Shown: positions 9,047-16,483 of the stretch, piece by piece
Position numbering within the stretch: position 1 is the first letter of the stretch
Layout of the letters: every line of letters begins with the position of its first letter
From: Terrabacter terrigena
Lineage (GTDB): Bacteria; Actinomycetota; Actinomycetes; Actinomycetales; Dermatophilaceae
Reading direction: 5' to 3'
DNA length: 64,000 nucleotides
NCBI RefSeq assembly: GCF_042676085.1
Contig: NZ_JBHTKH010000001.1
Span: forward strand, 496,001-560,000
The notes under the pieces: generated by a model
Database searches by the model: none
Seen by the model: only the letters and a program-made list of their open reading frames with translations
What the model was told of the DNA's origin: nothing
Translations under genes and position numbers: made by a program

Positions 9047-10378
9047 GTGACCGACCTGCCGCGCAAGGCCGTCGTGCGCTCGGCCAAGCTCGCCTCGGTG
9101 CCGCTCGGGTTCGCCGGCCGCACGGCCCTCGGCATCGGCAAGCGCCTCGGCGGCCGCCCCGCCGAGATCGTCGCCGCGGAGCTCCAGGCCCGCACCGCCC
9201 AGCAGCTCTTCCAGGTGCTCGGCGAGCTCAAGGGCGGGGCGATGAAGTTCGGGCAGGCGCTGTCGATCTTCGAGGCCGCCCTCCCCGAGGACCTCGCGGT
9301 GCACTACCGGGCGACCCTGACCAAGCTGCAGGACAGCGCACCGCCGATGCCGACGAGCTCGGTCCACGGCGTCATGCGTACCGCGTTCGGCACTCGGTGG
9401 CGCAGCCGCTTCGAGTCCTTCGACGACCACCCCGTCGCCTCGGCCTCGATCGGTCAGGTGCACCGCGCGGTGTGGAAGGACGGGCGCGACGTCGCCGTGA
9501 AGATCCAGTACCCCGGCGCCGGCCCGGCGCTGATGAGCGACATCCGGCAGATCAGCCGGGTCGCGAAGGTGGCCGCCGGCTGGGTGCCGGGCATCGAGCT
9601 CGGCCCCATCCTCGACGAGCTGCGCGACCGGATGGCCGAGGAGCTCGACTACCGGCTCGAGGCCGAGTCCCAGGCGACCTTCGCCGCCGCCTTCGACGGC
9701 GACCCCGACTTCCACGTGCCGCACGTCGTCGAGGGCCGCGAGCACGTCATCGTCTCGGAGTGGCTCGATGGCCTGCCGCTGTCGCGCATCATCGCCGAGG
9801 GCACGCAGGAGCAGCGTGACACCGCCTCGCAGCTCTACCTGCGCTTCCTGCTCGCCGGACCTGCGAGGGCGGGCCTGCTCCACGCCGACCCGCACCCGGG
9901 CAACTTCCGCATGACGCCCGCAGGGCGCCTCGGCGTCATCGACTTCGGCGCCGTCAACCGGCTGCCCGACGGCATGCCGCCCGAGATCGGGCCGCTGCTC
10001 ACGACGGGCCTCGAGGGCAGCGCCGAGGACGTGCTCGAGGGCCTGCGCGAGATCGGTTTCGTCAAGAGCAGCATCGACCTCGACCCGCAGCGGCTGCTCG
10101 ACTACCTCGAGCCCTTCATGGCGCCGTTCCGCACCGACACCTTCGCCTTCAGCCGCGACTGGCTGCGCGGGGTCTTCGCCCACATCAACGACCCACGGCA
10201 GCCCAACTACGCCGTTGCCTACAAGCTGAACCTGCCGCCGGAGTACCTGCTGATCCACCGGGTCTGGGGCGGCGGCATCGGGGTGCTGAGCCAGCTCGGC
10301 GGCACCGTGCACGGGCGTGCACTCGTCGACGAGCTGCTTCCGGGGGCCGACCTACCGCCGGTGGGCGACCCGAGCTGA
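9047..10378 (+). CDS. ABC1/UbiB-family atypical kinase
   Basis: The 443-residue protein has all ABC1 signatures: the KxGQ motif in GGAMKFGQALS, the Ala-rich loop (ASASIGQVHRA), the VAIK-like VAVKIQYPG, the catalytic HADPHPGNF and the metal-binding VIDFGAV. ABC1 proteins are ATP-binding, often linked to quinone or lipid metabolism; the actinobacterial homologue Rv3197 is tied to intrinsic macrolide tolerance, which fits its closeness to whiB7. The GTG start at 9047 follows GGAGG at 9036-9040; the longer open frame upstream overlaps the ThiF-like gene. No membrane helix is seen. Confidence 0.9.
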   Translation: MTDLPRKAVVRSAKLASVPLGFAGRTALGIGKRLGGRPAEIVAAELQARTAQQLFQVLGELKGGAMKFGQALSIFEAALPEDLAVHYRATLTKLQDSAPPMPTSSVHGVMRTAFGTRWRSRFESFDDHPVASASIGQVHRAVWKDGRDVAVKIQYPGAGPALMSDIRQISRVAKVAAGWVPGIELGPILDELRDRMAEELDYRLEAESQATFAAAFDGDPDFHVPHVVEGREHVIVSEWLDGLPLSRIIAEGTQEQRDTASQLYLRFLLAGPARAGLLHADPHPGNFRMTPAGRLGVIDFGAVNRLPDGMPPEIGPLLTTGLEGSAEDVLEGLREIGFVKSSIDLDPQRLLDYLEPFMAPFRTDTFAFSRDWLRGVFAHINDPRQPNYAVAYKLNLPPEYLLIHRVWGGGIGVLSQLGGTVHGRALVDELLPGADLPPVGDPS

Positions 10379-10414
10379 GCGGCGGGGCCCCGGGGCGACG
10401 GGCGAGGGGGGCCG

Positions 10415-10609
10415 TCACCACCAGACGGGGTCGAGCTTGCTCTCGATGGAGCGCAGGTTGTCGCGGCTGCATCGCTCGCACGTCCAGGTGGTGCGCCCGC
10501 CGTCGGTGCCGCGGCTCCAGGTGAGACGGGCGGCTGCCTGCTGGTCGGCCGGCGGGGTCGTGCCACAGCTCGAGCAGACGAGCACCGGGGCGATCTCTGA
10601 GGTGTCCAT
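10415..10609 (-). CDS. Small zinc-ribbon protein between ABC1 kinase and whiB7
   Basis: The 64-residue product (MDTSEIAPVLVCSSCGTT...) has two CxxC pairs (CSSC and CERC) separated by 28 residues containing LTWSRGTDGGRTTWTC, a typical small zinc ribbon. It ends DNLRSIESKLDPVWW. Function is unknown. The ATG at 10609 is preceded by GAAGGGAG-type ribosome site. The longer frame upstream (to 11014) is not used because it overlaps a terminator and another small gene. Confidence 0.75.
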   Translation of the reverse strand: MDTSEIAPVLVCSSCGTTPPADQQAAARLTWSRGTDGGRTTWTCERCSRDNLRSIESKLDPVWW

Positions 10610-10743
10610 GGGGTTCTCCCTTCTCCTCACTCCCAGTATCCGCCGGGGGCCGTGGCTGTCGTGGAGCCACGCGGGAATCGTGCACCCGCGCGGGAGCGCG
10701 GTCAGGGGGTCGGGCGCGCGGGAAGGCCCCCGGACATGAGGAA

Positions 10744-10771
10744 CCGCGGGTGACGTGCGCGTCACCCGCGG
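10744..10771 (-). terminator. Terminator of the 44-residue gene
   Basis: A 12-bp stem (CCGCGGGTGACG with CGTCACCCGCGG) closes the loop TGCG. On the minus strand it is followed by TTCCTCATGT. It lies 50 bp past the stop at 10822. Confidence 0.8.
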
Positions 10772-10821
10772 CTCGCTCACTCGATTCAGTTGTCCTGCTA
10801 CGCGCCCGGCGGCGCGCTCGT

Positions 10822-10956
10822 TCACTTCTCGTTGTGGCGTCGACTGGCGCGGATCTCCAGGGCGATCAGCCGGGCGCTGCGACGGATGCCGCTGCGGTCC
10901 TGGCGCTGACTGCGCTGGTTGATCCGGTCGCGAGCCAGCAGTTCGAGCTGGTTCAT
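10822..10956 (-). CDS. 44-residue basic protein
   Basis: A short frame starts with ATG at 10956 after an AGGAG ribosome site six bases upstream, and ends with TGA at 10822-10824. The peptide (MNQLELLARDRINQRSQRQD, then RSGIRRSARLIALEIRASRR and HNEK) is Arg-rich and predicted helical, with no signal peptide. The good ribosome site, the biased codon use and a dedicated terminator support it as real. I do not recognise a family. It is transcribed in the same direction as whiB7 and lies just downstream of it, so it may be cotranscribed. Confidence 0.7.
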   Translation of the reverse strand: MNQLELLARDRINQRSQRQDRSGIRRSARLIALEIRASRRHNEK

Positions 10957-11030
10957 GACGATCTCCTGGTCTGTGAAAACGGTTGGTGTTCAAGGTTGTT
11001 GGCGCCTGGGTCATGCGTCTTCACGCAGGC

Positions 11031-11318
11031 TCAGGCAGCCACGGGGTGCTTGCGCGGACGTCCGCGGGGCCTCTTGCGAGCCACGACCGCGCCCTGGACG
11101 AGCAGCTGCCCGCCCCAGACGCCCCACGGCTCCTGGCGCTCGAGGGCGCCGGCGAGGCACTGCGTCCGTGCGGGGCAGAGCCCGCAGAGGGTCTTGGCGA
11201 ACTCGACGTCCTCCGGTCGCTCGGCGAACCAGAGCTCGGCGTCGTAGTCGCGGCACGGGATGGTCTCGCCGACCTGCTCGGCCTCGGTCCTCATGTCGAT
11301 CAGTTCGCTCAGCTGCAT
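11031..11318 (-). CDS. whiB7: WhiB7-type Fe-S transcription factor with AT-hook
   Basis: WhiB7 (WblC) activates intrinsic antibiotic-resistance genes together with the housekeeping sigma factor. The 95-residue product has the four iron-sulfur cysteines (C22, C45, C48, C54; CGLCPARTQC), the sigma-binding GVWGG turn (about 66-70) and the C-terminal AT-hook RKRPRGRPRKHP that separates WhiB7 from other WhiB proteins. The position between the ABC1 kinase and uvrD2 is also that of whiB7 elsewhere. ATG 11318 follows GGAGGTGAGG. An in-frame ATG at 11456 would add 46 residues and is less likely. A long leader lies upstream. Confidence 0.93.
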   Translation of the reverse strand: MQLSELIDMRTEAEQVGETIPCRDYDAELWFAERPEDVEFAKTLCGLCPARTQCLAGALERQEPWGVWGGQLLVQGAVVARKRPRGRPRKHPVAA

Positions 11319-11627
11319 CGTCCTCACCTCCGTCTCCGGGGCCCCCACGGCCGGGCGCCCCTGCTCACTCGTCTCTGTCCTGCTCTCCGTGCGTGTCCGA
11401 AGGTCTGCACCGACGGTGCGCGACTCGGTCCTGCTGCTCGGCATCCGAGGAGTCATCTCTTGTGTCCCTGATCTGTCGGCGCCCGATGGGGCGCTGCTGC
11501 GGTGTCGGTTACTGCGGTGTGGGGCGGCAATCGTTCGGGAGCTGCTGGAGCTTCCCGGGGAAACACGAAGGCCGCGGACCCGGTGATGTCGGGTTCGCGG
11601 CCTGGAGGTGAGGCTTCTGGGTCTGTG
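11319..11627 (-). promoter_or_regulatory. Probable 5' leader of whiB7
   Basis: About 310 bases lie between whiB7 and the 86-codon ORF on the same strand. The segment carries a terminator-like hairpin (11569-11603), no AT-rich promoter of its own, and an open frame continuous with whiB7 back to 11456. In other actinobacteria whiB7 has a long leader with an upstream ORF and a conditional terminator, relieved when ribosomes stall. The same layout fits here, but is inferred. Confidence 0.55.
11569..11603 (-). terminator. Terminator or attenuator hairpin upstream of whiB7
   Basis: A 13-bp stem (AGGCCGCGGACCC at 11569-11581 with GGGTTCGCGGCCT at 11591-11603, one G-T pair) closes a nine-base loop. 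On the minus strand it is followed by TTCGTGTTT. It sits after the 86-codon ORF and 250 bp before whiB7. Confidence 0.8.
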
Positions 11628-11888
11628 TCAGACCGGGGGCCTCCCAGAGCGGGAGCGAACGACATCGATGGTCTTGTAGGCGGAGGCGGACGTGCGGCCG
11701 AGAACCGAGACGTCTCCCGTGATCGGGGCGCGGAAACCGGCAACGCGGCCGCCCATGACGGCGGCGACGGACACAGTGGTCCCCTGGGCCTCGAACGTGG
11801 AGTCCGCAAGACGGATCTGGCCGGCTGCGCGCGGACGCACGGAAAGGACGCAGGTTGCTGCGTTCATCGTCATCGTGGTGATGTCCAT
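11628..11888 (-). CDS. 86-residue protein or long leader ORF upstream of whiB7
   Basis: The ORF starts with ATG at 11888 after AGGAGG (11898-11903) and encodes MDITTMTMNAATCVLSVRPR followed by a beta-rich, Val/Gly/Thr-rich sequence (QIRLADSTFEAQGTTVSVAA, then FRAPITGDVSVLGRTSASAY and KTIDVV). It has no membrane segment, and I do not recognise a family. It lies between uvrD2 and whiB7 on their strand, downstream of an AT-rich promoter and directly upstream of a terminator hairpin. It could be an independent gene or the translated sensor of a whiB7 attenuator. Confidence 0.6.
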   Translation of the reverse strand: MDITTMTMNAATCVLSVRPRAAGQIRLADSTFEAQGTTVSVAAVMGGRVAGFRAPITGDVSVLGRTSASAYKTIDVVRSRSGRPPV

Positions 11889-11959
11889 CTGGCCGACCCT
11901 CCTATCTGCTTCTTGCGGGCCCCAGCCGGCTACCTGAGCCACTGGGCTTGACGTCCTAA

Positions 11960-12035
11960 AGGGTACGCGTGCCCGTTGCGGGCGAACAACTCATTTAACG
12001 AAGTTTTCGAGACAATTTTTCGTGGGCAGCTGCTA
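11960..12035 (-). promoter_or_regulatory. AT-rich promoter upstream of the 86-codon ORF and whiB7
   Basis: On the minus strand TTGTTC (11984-11989) and TACCCT (11960-11965) are separated by 18 bp. Just upstream of the -35 box, about 11990-12022 is strikingly AT-rich (TTAAATGAG, GAAAACTTC, GAAAAATTG) compared with its surroundings. WhiB7-activated promoters carry an AT-rich block next to the -35 box that the AT-hook contacts, so autoregulation is plausible. Confidence 0.6.
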
Positions 12036-14171
12036 GCCGGTCGATTCCTTTGCGGCAGAACGACTTTCGAGCAACTCTTGCGGGTCGGCGCCACCCAGGA
12101 TGGCCAGCACGTCGCTGCCGTACTGCTCGAGCTTGCGCGCGCCGACGCCACTGATCGTCGACAGCGCCCCTTCGTCGGAGGGCGCCTCCTCGGCGATCGC
12201 GGTGAGCGTCGCGTCCGTGAAGACGACGTATGCCGGCACGCTCGCCTCGCGGGCGACGGCCAGCCGCCAGGTGCGCAGGCGCTCGAACGTCGCCTCGTCG
12301 TAGGTGGGCGGGCAGTCGTCGCAGCGGCCGACCTTGCGCTGCGCGGCCGAGACGAGCTCGGCGCCGCAGCCGCGGCAGTGCGCGAGCCGCGCGACCTTCG
12401 GGGCGGTGCGCTTGGAACCACCAGACCGGGCCTCGCTGCGCGCCCCCTGCCCGAGGATCCCGGCGGCCGGAGCGAGGAACCGCGAGACACGGCGGGTGGC
12501 CCGGGCGCCGGGGGTGCGGGCCCCCGACCACGAGAGGAAGAGCTGCTTGCGGGCACGGGTCAGGCCTACGTAGAGCAGGCGGCGCTCCTCCTCGATGGCG
12601 TCGGGCCCCTCGGCCATCGAGATCGGCATGAGGCCGTCGGAGGCGCCGACGAGGAAGACGGTGTCCCACTCGAGGCCCTTGGCCGCGTGCAGGCTCGCGA
12701 GGGTGACGCCCTGCACGGCCGGCGCGTGCTGCTCGGCCGCGCGGCGGTCGAGCTCTGCGACGAGCTCGGGCAGCCGCGCGTCGGGTGCGGCCGCCGCCAT
12801 GTCGTCGGCGAGGGTCGCGAGCGCGCTCAGCGACTCCCACCGCTCACGGGTGGCGCCGCCACCGGATGGTGGCTCGTGCGACCACCCGGCCCCGGTGATG
12901 ACGTCGCGTGCGATCTCGCCGAGGGACTTCTCGCCGTCGTCGCTGCGAGCCGCACCCCGCAGCAGGAGGATGGCGTCGCGCACCTCCTTGCGCGCGAAGA
13001 ACCGCTCGCCCCCGCGCACGAGGTAAGGCACGCCCACGTCGGTGAGCGCCGACTCGAAGGCCTCGGACTGGGCGTTGGTGCGGAAGAGGACCGCGATCTC
13101 GGCCGCCGGGTGCCCGGAGTCGACGAGGGCGCGAATGCGATCGGCCACCGCCCCCGCCTCGGCGGGGTCGTCGGGGTAGGAGGTGAGCTGCGGGTCGGGG
13201 CCCGGCTCGCCCTGGGCGAGCAGCCGCACCGCACCCTCGCGGGCCGCCTGGGTGCCCGAGGCGACGATCGTGTTGGCCAGGCCCACGATCTGCGGGGTCG
13301 AGCGGTAGTTGCGCACGAGCCGCACGACCTGCGCCTTGGGGAACCGCTTCGAGAAGCCGACCAGGTGCTTGGGGCTCGCGCCCGTGAAGGAGTAGATCGT
13401 CTGGGCCGGGTCGCCGACGACGCAGAGGTCGCTGCGCTCCCCGAGCCACTGGTCGAGCAACCGTTGCTGGAGGTCGTTGACGTCCTGGTACTCGTCGACG
13501 ACGAACTGGCGGTACTGCCCGCGCACGGTGCGCGCGATGTCCTCGCGCTCGTCGAGGATGCCCACGGTCAGCAGCAGGACGTCCTCGAAGTCGATGACCC
13601 CGCGACGCTGCTTGACGTCCTCGTAGGCCTCGAAGAGCCGCGCCATGGCCGTGAGGTCGAGACCCGGGGGCTCGCGGCGCTGCTCGCGGGCGCGGGCGGC
13701 ATACGACTGCGGCGTCAGCAGGTTGACCTTGGCCCACTCGACCTCGGCGGCCAGGTCGCGGATGGTCGTGCGGTCGAACTGCATGCGCAGCCGGCTCGCG
13801 GCCTCGGCCACGGCCGGCGCCTTGTGGCTCATCACCTCGGGGGCCGCGCCGCCGATCGCCTGGGGCCAGAAGAAGTGCAGCTGGCGCAGCGCAGCCGCGT
13901 GGAACGTGCGGGCCTGCACGCCCGCGACGCCGAGCCCGCGCAGACGGGTGCGCATCTCGCCGGCGGCGCGCGCCGTGAAGGTCAGCGCGAGCACGCGCTG
14001 CGGCTGCTGGGCACCCGAGTGGACGGCATACGCGATGCGGTGCGTGATGGCGCGGGTCTTGCCCGTGCCCGCACCCGCGAGGATGCAGAGCGGGCCGGGC
14101 GGCGCGAGTGCGACCTCTCGCTGCTCGGGGTCGAGCCCCTCGAGGATCTGGTCGGCGGAGGCGGAGGTCAG
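12033..14171 (-). CDS. uvrD2: ATP-dependent DNA helicase UvrD2, probable CTG start
   Basis: This superfamily 1 helicase (712 residues) has Walker A GAGTGKT (33-39), the QxxR-type LDPEQREVAL near the N terminus, VDEYQDVNDLQQRLLDQ (Walker B region), GDPAQTIYSFTGA, LVRNYRSTPQIV and the late LTRARKQLFLSW motif. The C terminus has a tetracysteine zinc module (CRGCG and CDDC) and an HRDC-like domain, as in mycobacterial UvrD2. The frame is open only from a TGA at 14178-14180. No ATG, GTG or TTG occurs before Walker A, and homologue length places the start at CTG 14171, which overlaps the ppk2 stop as CTGA. It acts in DNA repair. Its stop lies by an AT-rich promoter. Confidence 0.9.
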   Translation of the reverse strand: MTSASADQILEGLDPEQREVALAPPGPLCILAGAGTGKTRAITHRIAYAVHSGAQQPQRVLALTFTARAAGEMRTRLRGLGVAGVQARTFHAAALRQLHFFWPQAIGGAAPEVMSHKAPAVAEAASRLRMQFDRTTIRDLAAEVEWAKVNLLTPQSYAARAREQRREPPGLDLTAMARLFEAYEDVKQRRGVIDFEDVLLLTVGILDEREDIARTVRGQYRQFVVDEYQDVNDLQQRLLDQWLGERSDLCVVGDPAQTIYSFTGASPKHLVGFSKRFPKAQVVRLVRNYRSTPQIVGLANTIVASGTQAAREGAVRLLAQGEPGPDPQLTSYPDDPAEAGAVADRIRALVDSGHPAAEIAVLFRTNAQSEAFESALTDVGVPYLVRGGERFFARKEVRDAILLLRGAARSDDGEKSLGEIARDVITGAGWSHEPPSGGGATRERWESLSALATLADDMAAAAPDARLPELVAELDRRAAEQHAPAVQGVTLASLHAAKGLEWDTVFLVGASDGLMPISMAEGPDAIEEERRLLYVGLTRARKQLFLSWSGARTPGARATRRVSRFLAPAAGILGQGARSEARSGGSKRTAPKVARLAHCRGCGAELVSAAQRKVGRCDDCPPTYDEATFERLRTWRLAVAREASVPAYVVFTDATLTAIAEEAPSDEGALSTISGVGARKLEQYGSDVLAILGGADPQELLESRSAAKESTG

Positions 14172-15007
14172 GAGCGATCACCCTTCGCGATGGCGAGTGC
14201 CCGGGCGGCGTGGTCGGGCACGTGGTTCTGGGACTCCTGGGGCGGGCGCTCGTAGCCGCGAGGTGCGGGCCGCTCGGGGACCGCCGGCACGTCCGGCGTC
14301 ATGGCGACGTGCGGGATGGAGCCCAGGAGGTGGTGCATGACGTTGACGCGCGAGCGCCGCTTGTCCTCGGACTCGACGACGTGCCACGGGGCCCACTCGG
14401 TGCTCGTGGCCGCCATCATGTGGTCCTTGGCCTCGGAGTAGTCCTCCCAGCGCGTGATCGACTCGAGGTCCATCGGCGAGAGCTTCCACTGGCGCATGGG
14501 GTCCTTGGCGCGCGAGCGGAAGCGCCGCTCCTGCTCGACGTCGGACACGCTGAACCAGTACTTGCGCAGGATGATGCCGTCGTCGACGAGCATCCGCTCG
14601 AAGACCGGCGCCTGCTCGAGGAAGCGGGTGTACTGCTCGTCGGTGCAGAAGCCCATCACCCTCTCGACGCCGGCCCGGTTGTACCAGGACCGGTCGAACA
14701 GGACGATCTCGCCGGCCGCGGGCAGGTGCGCGATGTAGCGCTGGAAGTACCACTGGGTCTTCTCGCGGTCGGTGGGCGCCGGCAGAGCCGCGATGCGTGC
14801 CACGCGTGGGCTGAGGTACTCGGTGATGCGCTTGATCGCCGACCCCTTGCCCGCGGCGTCGCGTCCCTCGAAGACGACGACGACGCGCTGACCCGTGGCC
14901 CGCACCCACTCCTGGAACTCGACGAGCCCCGCCTGCAAGCGCCTGACCTCGGCCTCGTAGACGTCGAGGTCCATCTTCGGGGGTCGCTTTGCGCCTTTGC
15001 GGGCCAT
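14168..15007 (-). CDS. ppk2: Polyphosphate kinase 2 (PPK2 family)
   Basis: PPK2 enzymes phosphorylate nucleoside diphosphates (or monophosphates) with polyphosphate. The 279-residue product shows the Walker A-like FEGRDAAGKGSAIKRI, FDRSWYNRAGVERVMGFC (Walker B and lid region) and RFRSRAKDPMRQWKLSPMD, all class hallmarks. ATG 15007 (MARKGAKRPPKMD) is chosen over the upstream in-frame start because it begins the family-like sequence. A weak AAGGAT lies upstream. The gene is cotranscribed with uvrD2, which it overlaps by four bases. The divergent mycoredoxin gene starts 120 bp away. Confidence 0.92.
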   Translation of the reverse strand: MARKGAKRPPKMDLDVYEAEVRRLQAGLVEFQEWVRATGQRVVVVFEGRDAAGKGSAIKRITEYLSPRVARIAALPAPTDREKTQWYFQRYIAHLPAAGEIVLFDRSWYNRAGVERVMGFCTDEQYTRFLEQAPVFERMLVDDGIILRKYWFSVSDVEQERRFRSRAKDPMRQWKLSPMDLESITRWEDYSEAKDHMMAATSTEWAPWHVVESEDKRRSRVNVMHHLLGSIPHVAMTPDVPAVPERPAPRGYERPPQESQNHVPDHAARALAIAKGDRS

Positions 15008-15126
15008 GGGGTCATCCTTGCATCGAGGGACGACGTCAGAGGGACCCGTCCCCAAGGTCTCACCCGCGCCGACGGGACTCCGACGCGACTCCGACCGGAC
15101 GCCACCAGCACGACGAATGGGAACCG

Positions 15127-15396
15127 ATGCCCGAGCTCACCCCGCTCACGCCCGACGAGGGCACGATCACGATGTTCACCACCACGTGGTGCGGCTACTG
15201 CACCCGGCTCAAGGGCCAGCTGTCGCGTGAGGGCGTCCCGTTCACCGAGATCGACCTCGAGGCCAGTCCCGAGCACGTCGACTTCGTCGAGCGGGTGAAC
15301 GCCGGCAACCGCACGGTGCCCACGGTCGTGTTCCCCGACGGCACGGCCGCGACGAACCCCTCGCTGGCCGAGGTCAAGCAGCGCCTCGCCGGCTAG
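15127..15396 (+). CDS. mrx1: Mycoredoxin-type glutaredoxin
   Basis: The 89-residue glutaredoxin-fold protein has the active site TTTWCGYCTRLKGQL (CGYC, residues 22-25), the cis-proline TVPTVVFPDG and the C-terminal LAEVKQRLAG. Mycoredoxins reduce protein-mycothiol mixed disulfides in actinobacteria. The linkage to uvrD2/whiB7 (Rv3198A position) and the CGYC motif support this. Its TAG stop at 15394-15396 abuts the convergent nudC stop with no gap. Confidence 0.88.
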   Translation: MPELTPLTPDEGTITMFTTTWCGYCTRLKGQLSREGVPFTEIDLEASPEHVDFVERVNAGNRTVPTVVFPDGTAATNPSLAEVKQRLAG

Positions 15397-16386
15397 TCAC
15401 CACCTGCGGCTGGCGCCCCCGACGACCGACTCGACCGTCGACCCGAGCCAGCGCTCGATGATCCGCTTCGCGATCGAGATCCCGCTCGGGGTGCGGATGG
15501 CGTCGCTGCGCAGCAGGTCGCGGTACTCCTCGCGCGTCACCCACCGCGCCTCGGCCATCTCCACCGGGTCGATCGTCAGCTCGGTCTCCCGAGTGGTCGC
15601 CGCGAACCCGATCATGACCGACGAGGGAAACGGCCACGGCTGGTTGCCCAGGTATCGCGCGGAGTCGATGGCCACCCCGACCTCCTCCGCGACCTCGCGG
15701 GCGACCGCCAGCTCGAACGACTCCCCCGGCTCGACGAAGCCCGCCAGGACGGAGAACCGCCCTTCCGGCCAGTGGGCCCCGCGGCCGAGCAGCAGCCGGT
15801 CGTCGGGGTCGACGACCGACATGATGACCGCGGGGTCGGTGCGCGGGTAGTGCTCGCTGGCGTCGCGCACGCAGCGTCGCACCCAGCCGGCCTCCACCGG
15901 CTCGGTCGGCGCCCCGCACCGTGGACAGAAGCGGTGCGTGGCGTGCCAGTGCGCCAGGGCGAGTGCGGTGGTGAAGACACCGGCGTCACGCGGCCCCAGC
16001 GCCTCGCCCGCCTGCCGCAGCGTCAGCCAGCCGCCGGCCTCGGGGTCACCAGCGCCGGCGGACGACCCGTCGGGCCCTTCGCCGGCGGGCTCTTCCGGCG
16101 CCACCACGCCGACGTATGCCGTTCCGGCGCCGTCCCGTCCGAGGTGCACTGCCAGCCGCGTGCGGTCCTCGGGCTCGGGCGCCCGCAGCACGAGGCCGAG
16201 CGAGCCGTCAGCCGCCGTGGGGTCCGTCGCCACACGCATACGGTCGCCTCGCACCTCGGCGACGAGCGTGCCCGGTTCGTCGAGCAGCTCGGCGAGGACG
16301 TCGGGTCGCCCTCGCTCGCCGGCCACCCGGTCCAGGGAGCTGCGTGAGAGTGCCAGGTCCGCCAGGGTCTCGTCGGTCAGCGCCAC
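15397..16386 (-). CDS. nudC: NAD+ diphosphatase (NudC)
   Basis: NudC hydrolyses NAD(H) to NMN(H) and AMP and can decap NAD-capped RNA. The 329-residue protein has a zinc-ribbon segment (HRFCPRCGAPTEP, then RRCVRDASEHYPRTDPAVI) and a Nudix box GFVEPGESFELAVAREVAEE followed by VG, with the family SQPWPFP-like signature as NQPWPFPSSVMIGF. An N-terminal domain spans residues 1-130 with a Gly/Ser/Ala-rich insertion. The GTG at 16386 (VALTDETLADLAL) is preferred over the ATG at 16419, but the choice is not certain. Confidence 0.9.
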   Translation of the reverse strand: MALTDETLADLALSRSSLDRVAGERGRPDVLAELLDEPGTLVAEVRGDRMRVATDPTAADGSLGLVLRAPEPEDRTRLAVHLGRDGAGTAYVGVVAPEEPAGEGPDGSSAGAGDPEAGGWLTLRQAGEALGPRDAGVFTTALALAHWHATHRFCPRCGAPTEPVEAGWVRRCVRDASEHYPRTDPAVIMSVVDPDDRLLLGRGAHWPEGRFSVLAGFVEPGESFELAVAREVAEEVGVAIDSARYLGNQPWPFPSSVMIGFAATTRETELTIDPVEMAEARWVTREEYRDLLRSDAIRTPSGISIAKRIIERWLGSTVESVVGGASRRW

Positions 16387-16483
16387 GCGGCCCACCCTAG
16401 GACGGCTTCGCCCCGGCACGTGAACGACCCTGCCCGGGCGCTGCCTCCCACGCTCGACGGCCCGTTCGACTTACCGTGGACGC

